In this document: positions 22,783 to 26,834 of the stretch, one piece after another
Numbering within the stretch: position 1 is the stretch's first letter
Layout of the letters: each line of letters starts with the position of its first letter
Source: a virus
DNA length: 26,834 nt
Reading direction: 5' to 3' (one strand)
IMG/VR virus record: IMGVR_UViG_3300021438_000062
Coordinates: 1 to 26,834 of that record
The notes under the pieces: generated by a model
Told to the model about the DNA's origin: nothing
The model's database searches: none
What the model saw: the letters and a program-made list of their open reading frames with translations, nothing else
Translations under genes and position numbers: made by a program

Positions 22783-22832
22783 TGCGGCTGTCTGGGCGTG
22801 AATCCAGACGGAGTTTCGAACCTCCTGCCGCA
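22783..22832 (-). other. Compact, fully paired three-way-junction element
   Basis: In 50 bases an outer stem (plus-strand TGCGGC 22783-22788 with GCCGCA 22827-22832) encloses two hairpins: GTCTGG (22790-22795) with CCAGAC (22804-22809), loop 8 bases, and GGAG (22810-22813) with CTCC (22822-22825), loop TTTCGAAC. Only single bases link the stems to the outer stem, and all pairs are Watson-Crick. One loop resembles a tRNA T-loop, but there is no D arm and no anticodon arm of normal size. It lies between the scaffold terminator and the endonuclease start. It could be a folded RNA, a tRNA-derived relic, or a target-site scar of the endonuclease. Strand is assigned to match the transcript, but either strand can fold. 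Confidence 0.6.
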
Positions 22833-22847
22833 AACATATTATTACAT

Positions 22848-22874
22848 AAAAAAGGCCAAGTGATGAGCTTGGCC
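22848..22874 (-). terminator. Rho-independent terminator after the scaffold gene
   Basis: On the minus strand a seven-pair stem (GGCCAAG with CTTGGCC, 22854-22874) has a seven-base loop and is followed by TTTTTT. There is no T tract on the other side, so it acts in the late-gene direction only. A second small palindrome (GCGGAT with ATCCGC, 22892-22906) precedes it after the scaffold stop. The arrangement should limit read-through from scaffold toward the endonuclease and coat. Confidence 0.88.
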
Positions 22875-22927
22875 GTAAGGAGGAGTAAGAAGCGGATTAG
22901 ATCCGCAACTAACCTATATCATAGTAT

Positions 22928-23791
22928 TTAGCGTTTGATTCTTGCCTCACGCTTTGCACGTTCTTCTGCATTTCTTGCGGCAATAAACTCATGCGGAGAC
23001 ATTTCATACAACGTTTTAGCTGGATTAGCCCCAGTAGTGCCTAGCGGTTTGATTGGCGTTGGCGCATTAGATGTCTTTCTAGGCGCACGATTAATAATCT
23101 CAGCCAAACGCATACCGGCTTGGATCGGATTCATCTGTGAGATTTCATACGCTACATCTAGATTCTTGCCGAGTGTGTAGGCAATCTCTGGTCCGTTGTC
23201 TAAACCCAGTAGCGCTTGTCGAATTGTCGGGTTTTGTGCAAGTCTCGGGTCCGATGTAATCCCTTCGATAACCGCGTCATAGTCCGCAAATTTGGCCCTA
23301 GTAGCCGCTTCTGAAGCCTCCAACTTAGCTTGTGCTTGCGTCTGACGCTCATACTGCGCCCGCTGTTCATATTCCGCAGCAACAGCCCTCTTCGCCTCTT
23401 CAATCGCTGAAACTCGCGTGTATTCCAACTGAGCCTGAATATAACGCGGATCATACTGTCCTCCTGCAAAGTCATTAGGATCTGGCGGTTGAATGCTTGG
23501 CGCTACTGGTTCTGGAGCTCTTTGCTGCTGACTAGCAATCTGCTCAAGCATCTTTTCCAAGCGTTCCGCATGTCTACGCGCTTCATGCTTGTCTTTTGTT
23601 AGCTCATCAATCCGCCGCTTATACCAAGGATCTTTTTGCTCTTTGTCTTCAGGCTGAATCGCTTCCTCTGGATTCTCATCACTAGACAAGAGCTCTTCAG
23701 CTTCTGTTGCCTCAGATACGCCTTGATCCAAGTTCGTTGCTTCCGTTGCGCTAACTTGGCTATCAACAATCGCATTATTTTCTTCGCTCAT
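22928..23791 (-). CDS. Scaffolding protein, P22 gp8-like
   Basis: This 287-residue protein is acidic at the N-terminus (residues 1-52, rich in Glu and Asp), then helical with many charged residues (KDKHEARRHAERLEKMLEQI, and long Ala, Glu and Gln helices at about residues 130-170). A Pro-rich stretch (PEPVAPSIQPPDPND) lies near residue 95. The end is basic (ARNAEERAKREARIKR). The size is close to P22 gp8 (303 residues), and the basic C-terminal helix corresponds to the region that binds coat in P22. Its place between portal and coat fixes the function: it guides coat assembly and leaves before or during packaging. AAGGAGT precedes the ATG. It is followed by a terminator. Confidence 0.85.
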   Translation of the reverse strand: MSEENNAIVDSQVSATEATNLDQGVSEATEAEELLSSDENPEEAIQPEDKEQKDPWYKRRIDELTKDKHEARRHAERLEKMLEQIASQQQRAPEPVAPSIQPPDPNDFAGGQYDPRYIQAQLEYTRVSAIEEAKRAVAAEYEQRAQYERQTQAQAKLEASEAATRAKFADYDAVIEGITSDPRLAQNPTIRQALLGLDNGPEIAYTLGKNLDVAYEISQMNPIQAGMRLAEIINRAPRKTSNAPTPIKPLGTTGANPAKTLYEMSPHEFIAARNAEERAKREARIKR

Positions 23792-23811
23792 TACTTACTC
23801 CTTACGTTGTT

Positions 23812-26007
23812 TTACATTTCATTCTTTTCTTCTGGCTTCTGTTCGCCAGTCAATGCTGCGACATTCGGCTGTCTAGTCATTGCACCAGGCTTAGGCATTG
23901 GCGCTGGTCCTGATTGCTTTGACGCTGACTGCACTGGCGGCTGTACTGCCTGACCCATTGCCTCATGAATGCCTGGCATGACAGTGTTTTCCAGAGATTC
24001 AAATTCCATATTTTCCTCTGGCAATTCTTCAGCACCAAGGCCAAGCATTAGCCTAAGATTCTCATTCACCATCGCTTGCAACTGCTGATCTGTCAGCATC
24101 AGCTTGCCTTCAACGTCAATGCGCTTCGTCTGCGAGTCAAACCATTGGCGCTCTGCTTCTTGAATCTTCAGCATGGCCTCATTGCGTGAGAACTGTAGCT
24201 CTTGGCTCATCTCTTCCATCTGATTAGCCATCTGCTCGATCATCTGCTGTGCTTGAATGACTTGAGGATCAATCTTCGTACCGTCAGCAGTCGGCTGCAA
24301 CTGTGGCGGAAGCATAGCTTGCAAGCGCTTAGAGATTTCTTCAGCACCAGGCCAGTCCATGTTCTTCAGCATCAGATCGCCAATCATGTTGAACAGACTG
24401 GGATTAGCCTGTGTCAGCGCAAGCATCATGTTTGCAGCTTCATCGCGCTTCGTTGCATAACTCGGACCTGAGTCGCATACAACGTCATACGTTCCAATAG
24501 CAGGGTTATAAATGCTGTCAACCGCTGGATTGTCCGTATATGCGCTAGCCATGCCCATATTAGGATCAATGTTGACCTGTTTGGGCACACCGTCTTCGCC
24601 AAGGATACGAATCACTCTAGCGCGGTCATAAATCTTAGGAATCATATCCAGTACGATGCGTCCTGCATGACGGATAGATCGGTTGAGATTGTCCTGATAA
24701 TGGAAGTTGCCAGCTTCAGACTGCTTCTGACGTAGCATCAATGCACGGCCAGAGGTTTCATTGGATTCACCGCCTAGGCTTGGCTGGTAAATACCCATGG
24801 ACTGCATGATGTCATTCTCAGCAAGCTGCACTGCTTGCATGATTGCGCTTGACGCCTGTGGCGGTTGTGACCTTTGTGGCGGAGGCGCAGGAGTACCAGC
24901 AATAGAGATAGGATCGTACTCAAGATAAGCCAGAGATTCCTGATTAGCTCTACCCCAGCGCGGATCAGTCTCAAACTGTCCAGCAACGCCTACAAACGGC
25001 GCTTTAGGTGCAAGTGCTACGTTCTCAGCATTGGCGCTCAAATAGTAGTTGTAGAGTCTCTGAGCGTCCTTAGCGTTGCGAACTAGGCCAGACAGATATC
25101 TTCTACCCTGTACCCAGACCTCATGTCCTAGCACTGGAATGATCGGAATGTACTTCGTCGGAATCTCAGCTTCTTCTAGGATCGTTTGGCCCGTTACTTT
25201 GCACCACATGCAACGGCGAACATCCGCCATGCGTGAACGCCCAGACTCTTCGTCAAAGATCTCTTCCTGAGAGTGTTCAATGTAATAATACTCAGCAATG
25301 CGGATAGAGTCTTTCGTGTACCAGCCCTGCATGTCTCCATTGCCAGCAGATTCCCAGTTAGTTTCTGGAACGTCTGGATACAGGCGCTTGAATTCATCCT
25401 TTGGAATCTCTTCAGCAATGATGCAGTATTCAGCGTCTGACCCATCAGGCTGCTTGCTGTGCGGATCAAAGTAGACCTTCATTGGATCAACGATACGATC
25501 AATAAAGATTTCCTGATCGAATGATCGGTCATCAGCCCAGTCATTACGCACACGGAAATAGCCAAGGCCAGCATCCACTTGCCACTCAACCGCCGTGTCG
25601 TATGCAATGGATGCGTTGCTGTTGTCTTGGATATGACGAATGATGCCCATCAATACTTCTGACGTTTCTTCATCAGCGCCATCATTGACAGGGCGAATAC
25701 GAATGCTTGGAGTGTTCTGGCGAATCTCATTAACTACTCGATCACGGAACTGGAGCAACCGATTAACGACAAGCATTGGCCGCTCTTTGCCAGGTCTAGC
25801 GCGGTCATACTTTGCAGCTTCTGGCCATTGATCTGCTAAACGCGCAAACCGAATATCATCCAGCATTTCCTGTCGATTCTGCGCGGTAGATTCCATGCAG
25901 ATATCAAACCGTTTGCGGATGGTTTCTAGCTTCTCCTGTGTAGCCGCTGAGTTATCTTCATTGCCAACACCAAGAGAATCAATGATTGAATCAGTATCTA
26001 AGTTCAT
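23812..26007 (-). CDS. Portal protein, P22 gp1-like
   Basis: This 731-residue protein is nearly the size of P22 gp1 (725). Characteristic segments are RFDICMESTAQNRQEMLDDI, RFARLADQWPEAAKYDRARP, VVNRLLQFRDRVVNEIRQNT, GYFRVRNDWADDRSFDQEIF and IDRIVDPMKVYFDPHSKQPD, followed by the core with GHEVWVQGRRYLSGLVRNAK and LRQKQSEAGNFHYQDNLNRS. Residues about 585-650 form a long Gln and Glu-rich helix likely to reach into the capsid (barrel), followed by a Pro-rich tail. Twelve copies should make the ring through which DNA enters and leaves, binding terminase and then the gp4-like protein. The ATG is two bases after the terminase stop. Confidence 0.93.
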   Translation of the reverse strand: MNLDTDSIIDSLGVGNEDNSAATQEKLETIRKRFDICMESTAQNRQEMLDDIRFARLADQWPEAAKYDRARPGKERPMLVVNRLLQFRDRVVNEIRQNTPSIRIRPVNDGADEETSEVLMGIIRHIQDNSNASIAYDTAVEWQVDAGLGYFRVRNDWADDRSFDQEIFIDRIVDPMKVYFDPHSKQPDGSDAEYCIIAEEIPKDEFKRLYPDVPETNWESAGNGDMQGWYTKDSIRIAEYYYIEHSQEEIFDEESGRSRMADVRRCMWCKVTGQTILEEAEIPTKYIPIIPVLGHEVWVQGRRYLSGLVRNAKDAQRLYNYYLSANAENVALAPKAPFVGVAGQFETDPRWGRANQESLAYLEYDPISIAGTPAPPPQRSQPPQASSAIMQAVQLAENDIMQSMGIYQPSLGGESNETSGRALMLRQKQSEAGNFHYQDNLNRSIRHAGRIVLDMIPKIYDRARVIRILGEDGVPKQVNIDPNMGMASAYTDNPAVDSIYNPAIGTYDVVCDSGPSYATKRDEAANMMLALTQANPSLFNMIGDLMLKNMDWPGAEEISKRLQAMLPPQLQPTADGTKIDPQVIQAQQMIEQMANQMEEMSQELQFSRNEAMLKIQEAERQWFDSQTKRIDVEGKLMLTDQQLQAMVNENLRLMLGLGAEELPEENMEFESLENTVMPGIHEAMGQAVQPPVQSASKQSGPAPMPKPGAMTRQPNVAALTGEQKPEEKNEM

Positions 26008-26009
26008 AG

Positions 26010-26834
26010 TTATGCGCCCATCCAGCTACCGGTTTGCCCACTATCATAATCCTTTCTGCGTTTTATGTTGTCATTTCTAAACATGTCAACGCATGTTGCA
26101 AGATAACGGAATGCGTCTGCGCCATGACTGTATTCATCATGCAATGGTCCGCCTGGTTGACCAGTAGTCTGATTGATACTGCGACGATAACGCTTCAAGC
26201 ATTCTTGTAATCTAAAAGTTTTTTGCTTATCCATCCAAAGCCTTGGAAACAGCATTCTGCCTAGCCTGATGCCATGTTCTACATCGCCAATCGGGATGAC
26301 TTCTACTTCCCAACCAAGTGCTGTCATAATCTCTGCGGCTGATTTGCCGGTCTTGTAATCCTTGTGCACTGCATCATGCGGTAGCCAGAGCTTGCCGAAG
26401 TTGTAGTTCTTGCGTTTAAGCTCTGCTGAGTACCAGTCAAGCGTCTGGAATGACTCTTCAATGTAGTCAACAATTCGACATTCAGAGCCAGCACGTTGCG
26501 CCATGATGATACTCATCGCGTCGTTCCAGCCTAGATCGACTACAACATGAGTTTTTAGCATAGGATCGTGCGTAACTAGATTGATTCGATGCTGCTCAAC
26601 CATGAGCTGATACTCATCAGCATAGATTGCGCCATCAACTACAGTCTTTGGCTTGCCAAGCCAGATGTTGTCGTAATCCTTTTTGTTGTGCATTTCACAA
26701 TGCTTGCGCTCGACTTCAAGCACACTTGGAAACCAAGGATTGTCCATGTAATTGACTTGCACTACATAGCTATCTGGCACTTGGTTAGCAATGAATCGAG
26801 TGTAAGTGTCATCAGTGTCCAAGTCTGGATTCAT
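26010..26834 (-). CDS. terL: Terminase large subunit, C-terminal nuclease part (N-terminal ATPase outside window)
   Basis: The visible 274 residues start at the window edge, so the ATPase domain is missing; the first Met (26834) is probably internal. The opening NPDLDTDDTYTRFI and YMDNPWFPSVLEVERKHC belong to the linker at the end of the ATPase part. The RNase H-type nuclease follows: VVVDLGWNDAMSIIM (Asp100), VDYIEES (Asp123), LPHDAVHKDY (Asp154), and HDEYSHGADAFRYLA (Asp233 and Asp240), the acidic residues that bind metal. The enzyme cuts the concatemer and, with the portal, drives packaging. It is followed by the portal gene as in P22. The packaging mode cannot be judged without the rest. 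Confidence 0.93.
   Translation of the reverse strand: MNPDLDTDDTYTRFIANQVPDSYVVQVNYMDNPWFPSVLEVERKHCEMHNKKDYDNIWLGKPKTVVDGAIYADEYQLMVEQHRINLVTHDPMLKTHVVVDLGWNDAMSIIMAQRAGSECRIVDYIEESFQTLDWYSAELKRKNYNFGKLWLPHDAVHKDYKTGKSAAEIMTALGWEVEVIPIGDVEHGIRLGRMLFPRLWMDKQKTFRLQECLKRYRRSINQTTGQPGGPLHDEYSHGADAFRYLATCVDMFRNDNIKRRKDYDSGQTGSWMGA

Noticed and set aside
22783-22832. A tRNA gene (TTCGAA-type loop next to a stem)
   Set aside because: There is no D arm, the T-like stem has only four pairs, the other loop has eight bases with no normal anticodon arm, and CCA is not encoded. I keep it only as a structured element.
21959-22840. Group I intron hosting the GIY-YIG gene
   Set aside because: No interrupted coding gene flanks it (scaffold and coat are both complete), and no conserved P7 or S-type intron elements are visible.
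22840-22875. Hammerhead ribozyme core (TGATGAG on the plus strand, GAAA nearby)
   Set aside because: The conserved CTGATGA is not complete (GTGATGA), TGATGAG is just the terminator loop, and the GAAA is in another hairpin loop. The stems do not form a hammerhead order.

Overview
The window is a piece of a tailed-phage genome (Caudoviricetes) with a P22-like podovirus virion module. Terminase, portal, scaffold, P22-fold coat, a gp4-like head-completion protein, a gp10-like tail protein and a set of ejection proteins are all recognisable and lie in nearly the P22 order. The M15 peptidase endolysin and small holin suggest a Gram-negative host. I cannot name the host or a described phage; the window could come from an uncultured virus or from a prophage. 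Base composition is moderate, and no integrase, reverse transcriptase, CRISPR array, tRNA or rRNA is visible.

Layout. Positions 1-1655 (plus strand) hold a tightly overlapped string of small genes, probably the end of an early or middle operon: a partial gene, a 35-residue one-helix membrane peptide, two acidic modular proteins that share short DNA repeats, and a small exported-looking protein. This string converges on, and overlaps by 33 bases, the end of the minus-strand late operon. Everything else (1623-26834) is on the minus strand and reads right to left: terminase large subunit (cut by the window edge), portal, scaffold, terminator, compact three-way-junction element, GIY-YIG endonuclease, coat, a putative decoration protein, a second terminator, a small protein, a block of fibre and spike genes interrupted by an HNH endonuclease, the gp4-like and gp10-like proteins, a second spike, a cupin, three ejection-type proteins, a tail fibre with a small assembly-type partner, then endolysin, holin and a second one-helix membrane protein.

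How the genes work together. Terminase and portal package DNA; scaffold and coat build the procapsid, and the 122-residue protein may decorate it. The gp4-like and gp10-like proteins close the portal and form the tail neck. The fibres and spikes recognise and probably degrade host surface glycans. The three proteins at 3744-7581 are probably carried inside the head and ejected ahead of the DNA. The last three minus-strand genes lyse the cell.

Most unusual points: a fibre-type domain fused to the gp4-like protein, two paralogous beta-helix spikes in one operon, a cupin where P22 has gp26 and gp14, two homing-type endonucleases sharing a C-terminal AP2-like module, a fully paired three-way-junction element between scaffold and coat, and two terminators that bracket the coat and decoration genes.
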